Source: CAVVJA01 sp963809815 (GTDB lineage: Bacteria > Actinomycetota > Actinomycetes > Mycobacteriales > Jatrophihabitantaceae). From it: a DNA stretch of 64,000 nt. This document shows, piece by piece, positions 9,100 through 18,012 of the stretch. The stretch's first letter is position 1. Every line of letters starts with the position of its first letter. A program made the translations under genes and the position numbers. The DNA lies in assembly GCA_963809815.1 (NCBI GenBank), contig CAWELM010000012.1, forward strand, positions 1 to 64,000, written 5' to 3'. The notes under the pieces were generated by a model. The model saw only the letters and a program-made list of their open reading frames with translations. It did no database searches and was not told the DNA's origin.

Positions 9100-9591
9100 A
9101 TGAAGTCCTCCGCGTTGGCCGGTCCCGCCGGCCACCCGTTCCATCCGTTCGTCGTCCCCGTGCCGATCGGGGCGTTTGTGTCGTCGTTGATCTTCGACAT
9201 CCTCACGTGGACGCGCGCCGACGGTCTGCCGTATCTGGTCGACGGCGCGTTCTGGCTCATCGGGGTGGGCTTGGTCGGCGCGCTCATCGCGGCCGTGTTC
9301 GGGTTCCTGGACCTGCGCGCGATACCGCGGCGGACCCGGCCGTTTGACATCGCGCTAACGCATTTGACGTTGAACGCCGGAGCCGCCGTCCTGTTCGTTA
9401 TCGGGTACGCCTGGCGAGCCGGGGACCATGTGGCGCTAGACAAGACGCGCTGGGGCCAACTCGCGTTGAGCGCGGTCGCAGTCGCCCTGCTCCTTGTCGC
9501 CGTGTGGCTCGGCCAGACGCTGACCTATCGCTACGGGAGGCGGGTCACCCGCGTCGCCGACGATAGCGATAGGAGTGTCGGCCGGGAGTGA
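9100..9591 (+). CDS. DUF2231-like four-TM membrane protein
   Basis: A 163-residue integral membrane protein beginning MKSSALAGPAGHPFHPFVVP. The HPFHP segment followed by a TM helix (IGAFVSSLIFDILTW), then three more hydrophobic segments (FWLIGVGLVGALIAAVFGFLDL, LTLNAGAAVLFVIGYAW, LALSAVAVALLLVAVWLG), is the DUF2231 pattern. Conserved histidines near the first helix suggest haem or metal contact, but no function is established. I chose the ATG at 9100 because homology begins there; an in-frame ATG at 9058 would add 14 residues without family character. Confidence 0.78.
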   Translation: MKSSALAGPAGHPFHPFVVPVPIGAFVSSLIFDILTWTRADGLPYLVDGAFWLIGVGLVGALIAAVFGFLDLRAIPRRTRPFDIALTHLTLNAGAAVLFVIGYAWRAGDHVALDKTRWGQLALSAVAVALLLVAVWLGQTLTYRYGRRVTRVADDSDRSVGRE

Positions 9592-9692
9592 TCCACATGC
9601 AGCACTGCTCGGTTGCCGCGACCAAGGTGGCTCAGACAACGCCCGAGGTGCGCCCGAGCGTGATATGAGTAGGAGTTCGGCGAGGAGGCCAG

Positions 9693-9990
9693 ATGTCGAC
9701 GTCCGGGCTGACGTTCGACGAGTTCGCCTCCGCGCATCTCGACGCCTTGCTGAGATTTGCGACGGCACTCACGAACGATCGCGAGCTCGGGGCGGATCTC
9801 GTCCAGGACGTGCTACTTCGCGCGCCCGAGCGCTGGGCGCATGGTCGTGAATGAGTTCATCTCGTGGCCCCGCAAATGGGCTCGGGTCGTTTCCTGGGGT
9901 CGATCTCGCCGAGGAGACTCCCGAGACCGGAGCACCCGATCACGCCGAACGATCGATCGACCTGGACGCCGCCCTTGCCCTGCCGCACGA
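9693..9990 (+). pseudogene. Decayed ECF sigma factor gene (SigE-family type)
   Basis: An intact ribosome-binding site (GAGGAGG, four bases before the ATG at 9693) starts a frame reading TFDEFASAHLDALLRFATAL and then DLVQDVLLRAPERW, which is sigma-70 region 2 of the SigE-type ECF family. This frame stops at 9854. The next expected segment, MVVNEFISWPRKWARVV, appears at 9841 in a different frame. A third frame (from ~9899) carries VDLAEETPETGAPDHAE and LDAALALPHERS, the region 2-4 linker and the start of region 4. About a dozen codons are missing at the first break and region 4 is lost where the acetyltransferase gene ends. The order is collinear with the family across three frames, so this is a dead gene rather than chance. 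Confidence 0.82.
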
Positions 9991-9994
9991 GCGG

Positions 9995-10432
9995 TCAGCT
10001 GAGTCGCAATGCCATGCCGACTGACGACGGTGCGGTTTCGCGGAAACCGTGCTTCGCGTACAAGCGACGCCCGGGCGGGTCAGCGAGCAAGCTGACATAG
10101 GCACCGGGCGCCGCACCGCGGATCCGGTCGAGCAGGTGGGCCAGTACCGTATCCCCAATCCCGCGGCGCTGATGCTCGGGAAGCACGGCCATGTCGACGA
10201 CCTGGAAGAAGCAGCCGCCGTCGCCGATAACCCGGCCCATCGCGACGGTTTCCCCGCTCGGTTCATGCACGACGTGACAGGCGGTCCAGCTGCCCCGTAA
10301 ACCGGCCTCGGCCTGCCGCCGGGTCATCGTCGACAACCCGGCCCGTTCCCGTAGCGTCAGATGATCACTGACCGCGGGCACGGTGCTGATCAATCGGTAC
10401 GCGTCCGGCAGCTTTGCATTCACGCGCACCAT
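9995..10432 (-). CDS. GNAT-family N-acetyltransferase
   Basis: A 145-residue single-domain acetyltransferase. Motif A, where acetyl-CoA binds, is VVDMAVLPEHQRRGIGDTVL (the QRRGIG pyrophosphate loop), followed by motif B with PPGRRLYAKHGFRETAPSS. The opening MVRVNAKLPDAYRLISTVPAV fits the family. I chose the ATG at 10432; the frame stays open 122 codons further 5' but that stretch is a shadow of the reductase gene on the other strand. Its 3' end abuts the sigma-factor remnant. The substrate cannot be predicted. Confidence 0.85.
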   Translation of the reverse strand: MVRVNAKLPDAYRLISTVPAVSDHLTLRERAGLSTMTRRQAEAGLRGSWTACHVVHEPSGETVAMGRVIGDGGCFFQVVDMAVLPEHQRRGIGDTVLAHLLDRIRGAAPGAYVSLLADPPGRRLYAKHGFRETAPSSVGMALRLS

Positions 10433-10514
10433 TCTGGTCGCGCCTCTGCTGCGGCCACTGGTCTGAGGCGGAGGCGGGTATTTGCTTGCGGTGACGGTGC
10501 GTAGGGTCGGGACG

Positions 10515-11312
10515 GTGATCAACGTTTGTTTCGCCGGGATCACCGGTTGGGCCGCGCAACCGATCGTCGAGGCGATCGGCCGGACGGATGACTTGGTGTT
10601 GACCTCAGGCGTATCCCGTTCAGCAGCTGGGCAATCCTTGGTCGAGGTCACCGGCAAGAACTGGACCGGGTCAGTGTTCGCGACCGTCGCAGAGGCTCTG
10701 GCATCTGCCCCGACGGACGTGCTGGTCGACTTCACCGGCGCCACCGCGGTCAAGGTGAACGTCTGGACCGCCGTCGAAGCAGAGGTCCACGTGGTCATTG
10801 GGAGCAGCGGGCTCTCGGCTGAGAGCTACGCAGACCTCGATCGACTGTCCCGCAACCGTGGGGTCGGGGTCATCGCTGCGGGCAACTTCTCGGTCATGGC
10901 CGCCGTGCTGCGCCGGGCCGCCGTGATGGCCGCAGAACATCTCGCGCGCTGGGAGATCATCGATTACTCCAGCGATGCCAAATCGGACGTGCCCAGCGGT
11001 ACCGCCCGAGACCTCGCCGAGACGTTGGCGAATATTCACGAGCCGGAAGCGACCATAGGGGATGCCAATCTCCACGGACCGGCCGAAGCGCGCGGAGCTG
11101 CGGTTGCGGGTACCAAGATCCACTCGGTCCGGCTGCCCAGCTTCGTGGTCAGCACCGAGATCGTGTTCGGAGGCCCGGGCGAACGCCTCGCAGTGCGTCA
11201 CGATGCGGGGCCGACCGCTGACCCGTACGTGACCGGCACCCTGCTGGCCATTCGTCACGTCGCCGACGTGATCGGTGTTCGCCGTGGACTGGACCCACTC
11301 CTGTTCGATTAA
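10515..11312 (+). CDS. DapB-like dinucleotide-binding reductase lacking the catalytic histidine
   Basis: A 265-residue protein with the two-domain plan of 4-hydroxy-tetrahydrodipicolinate reductase. It has an N-terminal nucleotide-binding fold (VCFAGITGWAAQPIVEAI), the middle TDVLVDFTGATAV, the hinge AAGNFSVMAAVLRRAA and the signature DAKSDVPSGTARDLAE. In true DapB the signature begins with a His-His pair that supplies the catalytic acid, plus a lysine; here residues 152-153 are Ser-Ser while Lys156 and SGT 161-163 remain. So it probably keeps the fold and cofactor binding but may reduce another substrate. No dapA lies nearby. A methyltransferase gene starts 5 nt after its stop. GTG 10515 was chosen because the Rossmann strand begins directly after it. 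Confidence 0.75.
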   Translation: MINVCFAGITGWAAQPIVEAIGRTDDLVLTSGVSRSAAGQSLVEVTGKNWTGSVFATVAEALASAPTDVLVDFTGATAVKVNVWTAVEAEVHVVIGSSGLSAESYADLDRLSRNRGVGVIAAGNFSVMAAVLRRAAVMAAEHLARWEIIDYSSDAKSDVPSGTARDLAETLANIHEPEATIGDANLHGPAEARGAAVAGTKIHSVRLPSFVVSTEIVFGGPGERLAVRHDAGPTADPYVTGTLLAIRHVADVIGVRRGLDPLLFD

Positions 11313-11317
11313 GCAAT

Positions 11318-12061
11318 ATGTGGGAGCGGGTGACGAGCGGGCAATCGGGTGCCGCCATGTTCCGGGGTCGTGGCCTGTATCGCAAGGTCACCCCGGATGC
11401 CGAGACCGAGGCCGCGACGTCGGCGGACGGGCTGCGCGACTATGTCGCCTGGCACGAGGCGTACGACGATCCACGATCGTCGCTGTCTTGGCGGCTTTCG
11501 GTGGTCCGGTCGTGGATCGCGCGGTCGCTTCGCGAACACTCCGGCCCAGCTCGGGTGCTCAGCGTATGCGCGGGCGATGGTCGCGACGTCCTCGGCGTAC
11601 TCGCGCTGCATCCCGATATGGACAACATCGACGTCACGCTGCTCGAAATCGACCCGATGCTCGCGGCGCGAGCCCGGCAACAAGCCGCAGACCTGTACCC
11701 GCGCATCAGAGTCGACGTACGGGTCGCCGACGCCGGAGATCCCGCTGCCTACTCCGGCGCCGTGCCGGCCGACATCGTCGTGCTGGTTGGGATCTTCGGC
11801 AATATCAGTGATGCCGACATCACTCGCACTATCGCGGCGGCTCCAGCCATGTGTCGCCCCGGCGCTACCGTGCTCTGGTCGCGCGGCCGGCATGGCGGCG
11901 ATCGAACCGATGAGATTCGGCGTCGCTTTGTCGCGGCGGGCTTCGCCGAGATCGGACTCGACACTCTGGATCGCGACGGTCACCCGACCGTCGGGGCAAT
12001 GCGGTTCGTCGATGAGACCGAGACGATGCCAACCCATCGGCTGTTCACGTTTCTCCGCTAA
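11318..12061 (+). CDS. Class I SAM-dependent methyltransferase
   Basis: A 247-residue protein. The SAM-binding fold starts with VLSVCAGDGRDVLGVLALHP (motif I), an acidic residue ends strand 2 (VTLLEIDPMLAARAR), then come VRVADAGDPAAY and the post-motif IVVLVGIFGNISDADI. The C-terminal half carries TVLWSRGRHGGDRTDEIRR and a final hydrophobic strand. The first ~65 residues are an extra N-terminal segment that may bind substrate. It begins 5 nt after the DapB-like reductase, so the two form an operon and probably act in one small-molecule modification. The substrate is unknown. Confidence 0.82.
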   Translation: MWERVTSGQSGAAMFRGRGLYRKVTPDAETEAATSADGLRDYVAWHEAYDDPRSSLSWRLSVVRSWIARSLREHSGPARVLSVCAGDGRDVLGVLALHPDMDNIDVTLLEIDPMLAARARQQAADLYPRIRVDVRVADAGDPAAYSGAVPADIVVLVGIFGNISDADITRTIAAAPAMCRPGATVLWSRGRHGGDRTDEIRRRFVAAGFAEIGLDTLDRDGHPTVGAMRFVDETETMPTHRLFTFLR

Positions 12062-12132
12062 CCCCCGAATCGCCACCCGGATCAAGTCAGCGCTTGTTTG
12101 ATTTCGCTAGGCGGCGAAGTCCCCGATGCCGC

Positions 12133-12966
12133 TTAGCGCGTAATCAGCACGATGGCCACTGCTGCGAGACCCAACCCCACTTGCTGGGCACGGGACGGTC
12201 GCTCGTGCAGGAAGACGATCGCCAACGCCACGGTGGTCGCGGGGTAGAGGGCGGTGATCACGGCCGCGAGCGACAGCAGACCCTGCCGGGATGCGAGCAG
12301 AAAGAACAGGTTCGCGGCCGCGTCCAATGCGCCCGCAATAACGCACAGGGCGAGAAGCCGACCGCGGATAACGGTTATCGCCCCCGCCCGATACGCGAGC
12401 GGCACGATCAATACGGCGGACGCCAGCCGCGAAATCAGCAGCGGCCACAGTCCGGTCGCGTCACCGGCCCGGGCCAGAAAGACGAAGTACCCGCCGAACC
12501 CCACGCCGGACGCGATCGCGAGCGCCACCGTGCGAGTGGTGAGCCGGCCGTGGGGTGTCTCGGCCGGCTGGCGGCTGACGAGGACGACTGCCACGAAACC
12601 GATGGCGACGCCAAACCACGCGGCCGTGGCGGGCCGGTCTCCCGTCAGCACGCCGACGACCACCGGGACGGCCGCCGCCAAGACGGCGGTGATCGGCGAG
12701 ACCACGTTCATCGGCGCGATGGCGAGCAGGCTGTAGAGCAGTACGACACCGACCAACCCGAACGCGCCGCCCAGAATCCCGAACACGACCGCCCGAGTGG
12801 TCAAAGTCCCCGACGTGAGGGGAAGCAGCGCGGCCATCAGCACGGCGCCGACGGGGTAGCTGTAGAGCAGGATGGCGAGCGCGGATCGGCGCCGTGACGC
12901 TAGCCCGCCGACAAAGTCACTGACGCCGTAGGACACCGCCGCGAGCAGCGCGAGGACGACAGCCAC
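12133..12966 (-). CDS. EamA/DMT-superfamily transporter
   Basis: A 277-residue membrane protein with ten predicted TM segments, arranged as two repeats of the EamA domain. The first begins MAVVLALLAAVSYGVSDFVGG; the second starts at about residue 145 (LAIASGVGFGGYFVFLARAG). The line LYPATTVALAIVFLHERPSRAQQVGLGLAAVAIVL near the C-terminus is the classic EamA ending. Members export or import amino acids and other small metabolites; the substrate cannot be inferred. It is convergent with the methyltransferase gene, with a 71-bp gap in which I see no clear hairpin. Confidence 0.88.
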   Translation of the reverse strand: MAVVLALLAAVSYGVSDFVGGLASRRRSALAILLYSYPVGAVLMAALLPLTSGTLTTRAVVFGILGGAFGLVGVVLLYSLLAIAPMNVVSPITAVLAAAVPVVVGVLTGDRPATAAWFGVAIGFVAVVLVSRQPAETPHGRLTTRTVALAIASGVGFGGYFVFLARAGDATGLWPLLISRLASAVLIVPLAYRAGAITVIRGRLLALCVIAGALDAAANLFFLLASRQGLLSLAAVITALYPATTVALAIVFLHERPSRAQQVGLGLAAVAIVLITR

Positions 12967-13005
12967 GCCGCAGGCTACCTGGGCGGGACGCAGATCGTGA
13001 CTGGA

Positions 13006-14277
13006 TTACGCGAGGGCTCCGCGGACCGGCTTCGCCAGGCAGATCTGGCTGACGTCGAGGCATCCGGTGCGAAATCCTGACTCGGAATACGCCAGGTAGA
13101 ACGACCACATCCGACGAAACGTCTCGTCGAATCCGAGCCGGGCAATGTCCGTGCTCCGCGCCTCGAAGTTGGCCCGCCAGCGGCGCAGGGTCTCGGCGTA
13201 GTGCTGGCCGAAGGAATAGCGGTCGAGCAAGTGCAAGCCAGTGTGGCGGGTGATCGTGTCGTGCAGGGCCTCCGCCGAGAGGAGTGCGCCGCCCGGGAAG
13301 ATGTACTTGCGGATCCACGTCTGGGTGTTGGCCGTCGCGCGCATGAGATCGTCGGCCTGCAGGATGGCTTGCAGACCGGCCCGGCCGCCGGGAACGAGTG
13401 CGCGATCGATGGTCTGGAAGTAATCCGGCCAGTAGTTCATGCCGACCGCTTCGACCATCTCAACGCTGACAACGGCGTCGAACCGGCCGGTCGTGGCTCG
13501 GTAGTCCTGCAGGAGCACGGTCGCGCGGCCGGCCAGCCCGGCCTGCGCGATGCGCTCCCGCGCCAGGGCAGCCTGTTCGGCGGAGTTCGTGATTGACGTG
13601 ACCTCGGCACCGCGGCTCGCGGCCCGGATCGCGAGCTCGCCCCATCCAGTGCCGATCTCGAGGACTCGGGTGCCGGCGTGCACCTGGGACGTATCGAGGA
13701 GCCGGTCGACCTTGCGTCGCTGGGCGGTCGCCAGCTCATCGGAGGACTCGGCCGGATCGCCGTTGTACAGGGCGGCCGAGTACGTCATCGACTCGTCGAG
13801 AAATACCTTGAACATGTCGTTGGACAGGTCGTAGTGCCGATGGATGTTCCGGCGCGCTCCGGCCACGGTGTTGTCATCGGACGCGGGCGGCCGGCGTGAC
13901 GCGACCGCTCGCAGCCGCTGCAGCGTGGCTGGGACGACGTCGCGGAGGTGCGCCGCGAATGCGCACAGCACACCGGAGAGGTCGTCGGCGGTCCAGTCGC
14001 CCGCCATGTAGGCCTCGCCGAACCCGACGCTGCCTGAGGCGCCGACCCGCTGAAAGAACACCGCGGGCCGGACCAGGCGAAGTATCGGGTCCTTGCTGCC
14101 TCCGCCGCCGTAGGTTCGGCCGGACGGTTCGACCACCCGTAGCGGGATACGCGCAACCACTCGGTGGAACAGCCGGCGTGCGATCGCGGCCCGAACCGGT
14201 GAGTGTGGTACGACCGCGACGTCCGGCCACCGAGTGGCGTCGATATCCGGTGTGACGGCAGATCCGGCGATGGTCAC
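13006..14277 (-). CDS. Cyclopropane-fatty-acyl-phospholipid synthase family methyltransferase
   Basis: A 423-residue SAM-dependent enzyme of the CFA/CMAS family, which transfers a methylene or methyl group to unsaturated fatty acyl chains of membrane lipids. Seen are the N-terminal lipid-binding part (SVGFGEAYMAGDWTADDL), the linker HYDLSNDMFKVFLDESMTYSAA, the SAM motif VLEIGTGWGELAIRAA, the VSVEMVEAVGMNYWPDYF segment and the C-terminal LHLLDRYSFGQHYAETLRRW. The GTG at 14277 is preceded by AAGGAGA five bases upstream, which decides the start over the longer frame to 14391. Alternatives within the family are methyltransferases for tuberculostearic-type branched acids. Confidence 0.9.
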   Translation of the reverse strand: MTIAGSAVTPDIDATRWPDVAVVPHSPVRAAIARRLFHRVVARIPLRVVEPSGRTYGGGGSKDPILRLVRPAVFFQRVGASGSVGFGEAYMAGDWTADDLSGVLCAFAAHLRDVVPATLQRLRAVASRRPPASDDNTVAGARRNIHRHYDLSNDMFKVFLDESMTYSAALYNGDPAESSDELATAQRRKVDRLLDTSQVHAGTRVLEIGTGWGELAIRAASRGAEVTSITNSAEQAALARERIAQAGLAGRATVLLQDYRATTGRFDAVVSVEMVEAVGMNYWPDYFQTIDRALVPGGRAGLQAILQADDLMRATANTQTWIRKYIFPGGALLSAEALHDTITRHTGLHLLDRYSFGQHYAETLRRWRANFEARSTDIARLGFDETFRRMWSFYLAYSESGFRTGCLDVSQICLAKPVRGALA

Positions 14278-14400
14278 GTCGGTCTCCTTTCCGGCACCGG
14301 CGGGTGCGCTCTCGGGATCACCCGATGAGCGACGGGCCCGCACAAGCACTTTTTGGCCACAATATTCGGCATCCGGGCGCAGCGAACGCAAACCGCTGAC

Positions 14401-15975
14401 TCACCGCGCGGGGCAGGTGGTGTTCGGAGTCGGAAGCGTCTTGTTGATCAAGTAGGCGTTGACCGCACGGTCGACGCAGGTGGATCCCTCCAGGTACGAG
14501 GTGTGTCCTTCGCCGTTCCACGACAGTAGGGAAGCGCGGCCGAGCTCCTTGGTGAGGTTCACCGCGCCGGCATATGGGGTGGCGGGATCGTGCAGGTTTC
14601 CGACCACCAGGATTGGCGCGCTGCTGGCTGCGGTCTCCGGCGGGATCGGGGTCCGCTGCTTCTGCCAGCCACTGCACTGGGTGAGAGCGGCTGCCTGCCA
14701 GAGACCGAACATCGGGTACTGCGTCGCCCACGCGCGCCCCATCGCCTGGATCGTCGCGTCGTCCGGGTCTGCGGCGAGGTCGTTACAGGTGACAGTGAAG
14801 TACACGTCGAGGAAGTTCGAGTACTGCCCGGACTCGTCGCGGTCGGAGTAGTCGTCGGCCAGCGCGAGGAGGCCCTTGGCGTCGCCTCGGCGGGCAGCCA
14901 GCAACGCGGTACCGAGCGTCGGCCACAGGTCGCGACTGTAGAGGGCTTGCAGAACACCAAGGAGAACCAGGCTCGCGGTCGCTCGCCGCGGGTCTTGAGC
15001 GTCGCTTGAGCGGATCGGACTGGTTGCGGCCTGGTCCCGGATCGCGTAGACAGCCTGCCGCGGATCGCCGAGCTCTCGACAGGGATCCCGCGTGACGCAG
15101 TCCGCGGCGAACTGGTCGAAAGCCTGCTCGAAGCCGGCGACCTGCGCGCTCGATTGGCTGACCAGGTCGTCCAGCTTGGGGTCGACGGCTCCGTCCAGAG
15201 CCGCTACCCGGATCCTCTTCGGGAACAGGTGCGCATATACCGCGCCGAGTTCTGTGCCGTAGGAGAAGCCGAGGTAGTTCATCGTCGCGTCGCCGAGCGC
15301 TACCCGGATCCGATCCATGTCTCGGGCGGTGTCCACCGTGTCGTAGTGGCCGATCGTGGCCCCGTACTTCGCGTTGCAGGACGTGGCCAATCCGGCGAAG
15401 AGCTGCTTGGCCGCCCGGAGCCCGGCCGTCGTCCGCACGTCGGTGTCGAGCGAGAGCAGCTGGTCCTCTTGGGCCGTACTCATGCATTTGACCGGGGCGG
15501 ACAGGCCGACTCCGCGGGGATCAAAGCCCACGATGTCGAAGTGTTGCAGCACATCGGTCGAGAGCTCCCCGGCCAGCCCCACCGCCAGGTTCACGCCGGA
15601 GCCACCTGGGCCCCCGGGGTTGACGAGCAGGGAGCCGACCCGCTGTGGCTGATCGGCGTAGTGGATCCGGAGCAGCGCGATGGAGATCTGCGTGCCGGCG
15701 GGTCGGGCATAGTCGAGGGGCACCTGAATCCGGGCACACTCGACGGTGAGCTTCTTCCTCCGGTCCTCCGACACCCGGCCCAGATCGAGCAGCCGGGAAC
15801 AGTCGTTGAACTCCAAGGGCGCCGCCGATTGCGCAGCCGATCCCGCCGGGCTCGGCGAAGGTGGCGGGGTATTTCCGTCCGCACCCGTGCCGTCGCCGGT
15901 AGTCGTCGTGGTGCAAGCCACGAGCAGACCCAGGGCGACCAGCACGACCGCGGGCCGAAATTTCGCGGATAGCAC
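14401..15975 (-). CDS. Secreted lipoprotein alpha/beta hydrolase, tripeptidyl-aminopeptidase (TAP) type
   Basis: A 524-residue protein with a lipoprotein signal (VVLVALGLLVAC; acylated Cys at residue 21) followed by a Thr/Ser/Pro-rich linker. The hydrolase core has the oxyanion segment VNPGGPGGSGVNL, the nucleophile elbow GFSYG (Ser238) and the C-terminal TAP-like domain with APILVVGNLHDPATPYAGAV (acid) and GEGHTSY (His). Family members release peptides from protein N-termini or hydrolyse esters outside the cell. The GTG at 15975 was chosen because the signal peptide begins there. The gene is divergent from ligC, with 53 bp between the two starts. Confidence 0.9.
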   Translation of the reverse strand: MLSAKFRPAVVLVALGLLVACTTTTTGDGTGADGNTPPPSPSPAGSAAQSAAPLEFNDCSRLLDLGRVSEDRRKKLTVECARIQVPLDYARPAGTQISIALLRIHYADQPQRVGSLLVNPGGPGGSGVNLAVGLAGELSTDVLQHFDIVGFDPRGVGLSAPVKCMSTAQEDQLLSLDTDVRTTAGLRAAKQLFAGLATSCNAKYGATIGHYDTVDTARDMDRIRVALGDATMNYLGFSYGTELGAVYAHLFPKRIRVAALDGAVDPKLDDLVSQSSAQVAGFEQAFDQFAADCVTRDPCRELGDPRQAVYAIRDQAATSPIRSSDAQDPRRATASLVLLGVLQALYSRDLWPTLGTALLAARRGDAKGLLALADDYSDRDESGQYSNFLDVYFTVTCNDLAADPDDATIQAMGRAWATQYPMFGLWQAAALTQCSGWQKQRTPIPPETAASSAPILVVGNLHDPATPYAGAVNLTKELGRASLLSWNGEGHTSYLEGSTCVDRAVNAYLINKTLPTPNTTCPAR

Positions 15976-16028
15976 GATTGCACGGTACCGAGACGACCCA
16001 TGTCCCGGTTCCGGCCACAATGAGGTCC

Positions 16029-17129
16029 ATGCAACTACCTGTGATGCCACCGGTCCCGCCAATGCTGGCCAAGGCGGTCGCGGAGATACCCCGCGGCGCG
16101 TCGTACGAGCCGAAATGGGACGGCTTCCGGTCGATCATCTTTCGCGACGGCGACGAGGTGGAGATCGGAAGCCGCAACGAGCGACCGATGACCCGTTACT
16201 TCCCCGAAGTCGTCGACGCCGTGCGCTCGAACCTGCCGGATCGCTGCGTCGTCGATGGCGAGATCGTGGTTACGTCTGAGCACGGGCTGGATTTCGAGGC
16301 CCTGCAACAGCGCATCCATCCCGCCGAGTCACGCGTGCGCCTGTTGGCTGAGGAGACCCCGGCTTCGTTCGTCGCTTTCGATCTGCTCGCGCTGGGCGAC
16401 TCCGACCTGACCGGGCGATCGTTCGTCGACCGGCGGATGGCGCTCGAGGTCGCGCTCGCGCGGGCCCGGGCGCCGATTCACGTGACGCCGGCCACCCGCG
16501 ATCCGGCGATCGCCCGCGAATGGTTCGAGCGATTCGAAGGCGCTGGACTGGACGGGATCGTCGCCAAGCCGCTCGATGGCACCTACCAGCCCGACAAGCG
16601 GGTGATGTTCAAGATCAAGCACGAGCGGACCGCCGATTGCGTCGTCGCTGGTTATCGGGTTCACAAGAGCGGGCCGGACGCGATCGGCTCGCTGCTGCTC
16701 GGACTGTTCACGGACAGCGGTGAGCTGGCCTCGGTAGGTGTCATCGGCGCGTTCCCGCTCGCGCGCCGCAAAGAGCTCTTCCGCGAGATGCAGCCACTGG
16801 TGACAACATTCGACGACCATCCCTGGAACTGGGCAGCGATGGAGGCGGGCAGTCGCACGCCACGAGCAAACGAGACGTCCCGGTGGAACGCAGGCAAGGA
16901 CCTCTCGTTCGTTCCGCTCCGCCCGGAGCGGGTGGTCGAAGTGCGCTACGACCACATGGAAGGGCCACGGTTCCGGCACACCGCGCAATTCGTCCGCTGG
17001 CGACCGGATCGGGAGCCGGCGTCGTGCACCTACGAGCAGCTCGAGCAGCCGGTCACTTTCCGGCTGGACGACATCGTCTCGGGGCTGGGACGCCGGACCG
17101 CCGGCCGGACACCAGGCCCTCAGTACTAG
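16029..17129 (+). CDS. ligC: ATP-dependent DNA ligase LigC
   Basis: A 366-residue ATP-dependent ligase. The adenylation motif is YEPKWDGFR with catalytic Lys29. Further nucleotidyltransferase motifs are GSRNERPMTRYFPE, VVDGEIVV, SFVAFDLLAL, LDGIVAKPL and VMFKIKH, and an OB-fold domain follows. The start MQLPVMPPVPPMLAKA matches mycobacterial LigC as I recall it, so I chose the ATG at 16029 over the ATG at 16020. LigC is a minor ligase linked to base-excision repair and back-up end joining; neither ku nor ligD is in this window. It is divergent from the TAP lipoprotein gene. Confidence 0.93.
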   Translation: MQLPVMPPVPPMLAKAVAEIPRGASYEPKWDGFRSIIFRDGDEVEIGSRNERPMTRYFPEVVDAVRSNLPDRCVVDGEIVVTSEHGLDFEALQQRIHPAESRVRLLAEETPASFVAFDLLALGDSDLTGRSFVDRRMALEVALARARAPIHVTPATRDPAIAREWFERFEGAGLDGIVAKPLDGTYQPDKRVMFKIKHERTADCVVAGYRVHKSGPDAIGSLLLGLFTDSGELASVGVIGAFPLARRKELFREMQPLVTTFDDHPWNWAAMEAGSRTPRANETSRWNAGKDLSFVPLRPERVVEVRYDHMEGPRFRHTAQFVRWRPDREPASCTYEQLEQPVTFRLDDIVSGLGRRTAGRTPGPQY

Positions 17130-17136
17130 CGGAACA

Positions 17137-17883
17137 CTAGCTCCGCCGGGTGATCTGGTACCGGCCGAACAGCGCCCCGTCCTGTTCGAGCAGACCGACG
17201 AGGTTGAGCGCAGCCGGGTCGCCGGGCCACGACGCGCCGGCGGTGATCCGGCCCGGACCCGGGCCGGCGAGCAACGGCGTGACCGAGAGGCACAGCTCGT
17301 CGACTTCGCCGGACCGGACGAGATCAGCAAAGAACGACGGTCCGCCTTCGCACAAGATTCTCGTCAGACCGCGTGCCACGAGCGTGGACCGCACTTCGGC
17401 GAGGTCCACGGTCTCCTCCCCGCACAGCACGACGTCCGCCACGGGTTCTAACGCACGCTGGGCGGTGGCGTCGGCAGTAGCGCACGTAAGCACAATGGTC
17501 CGGGTGGCCGGGTCGGGGGTTCGGAACAGCTCCGAGGCCGGATCCAGCAGGGCTAAGCGGCTCACCACCGCGATCGGCAGCGTCGGGGCCAGCCCGTAGG
17601 AACGCCGGACTTCCTGCCGGGCCGGGCTCAGGGTTGCGGCGCGATAGCCCTCGGCTCGGGCCGTGCCAGCGCCGACGAGCACGACGTCGGCCAGATCCCG
17701 GAGGGCGGCGAACACCAGGTTGTCTCCGCGGGTCTGCAGCCCGCGCGACCGCCCGGCTGTGGACGCGGCGCCATCGACACTCGCCACGAAGTTGGCGCGT
17801 ATCCCCCCGGAGGTAAGCCAGCCGGCGGCGTAGTGGTCGTGAACGTTGACCGGATCGGCCGGTGCCGGGACCAGGGCACGCAT
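17137..17883 (-). CDS. RibD C-terminal-type reductase (pyrimidine reductase family)
   Basis: A 248-residue dihydrofolate-reductase-fold protein. It shows the RibD_C features: GGIRANFVASVDGAAS near the N-terminus, DVVLVGAGTARAEGY, ILCEGGPSFFADLVRSGEVDELCLSV and the terminal strand. RibD_C reduces a ribosylamino-pyrimidine in riboflavin synthesis. However, no deaminase domain and no rib genes are nearby, so this is probably a stand-alone actinobacterial paralogue of uncertain substrate. It is convergent with ligC, 7 bp between stops. Confidence 0.82.
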   Translation of the reverse strand: MRALVPAPADPVNVHDHYAAGWLTSGGIRANFVASVDGAASTAGRSRGLQTRGDNLVFAALRDLADVVLVGAGTARAEGYRAATLSPARQEVRRSYGLAPTLPIAVVSRLALLDPASELFRTPDPATRTIVLTCATADATAQRALEPVADVVLCGEETVDLAEVRSTLVARGLTRILCEGGPSFFADLVRSGEVDELCLSVTPLLAGPGPGRITAGASWPGDPAALNLVGLLEQDGALFGRYQITRRS

Positions 17884-18012
17884 CGGGCCATCTCACCATG
17901 AGGCTCCTGGCACATCGGCGAGCTGGTCGGCAGACTGGGTTCATGGCCATCGGCGTTCACCTGGGCGAGCGGTTCGACGCGGCGATGCCGGCGTCGGCTC
18001 GCGGGGGAGCGC

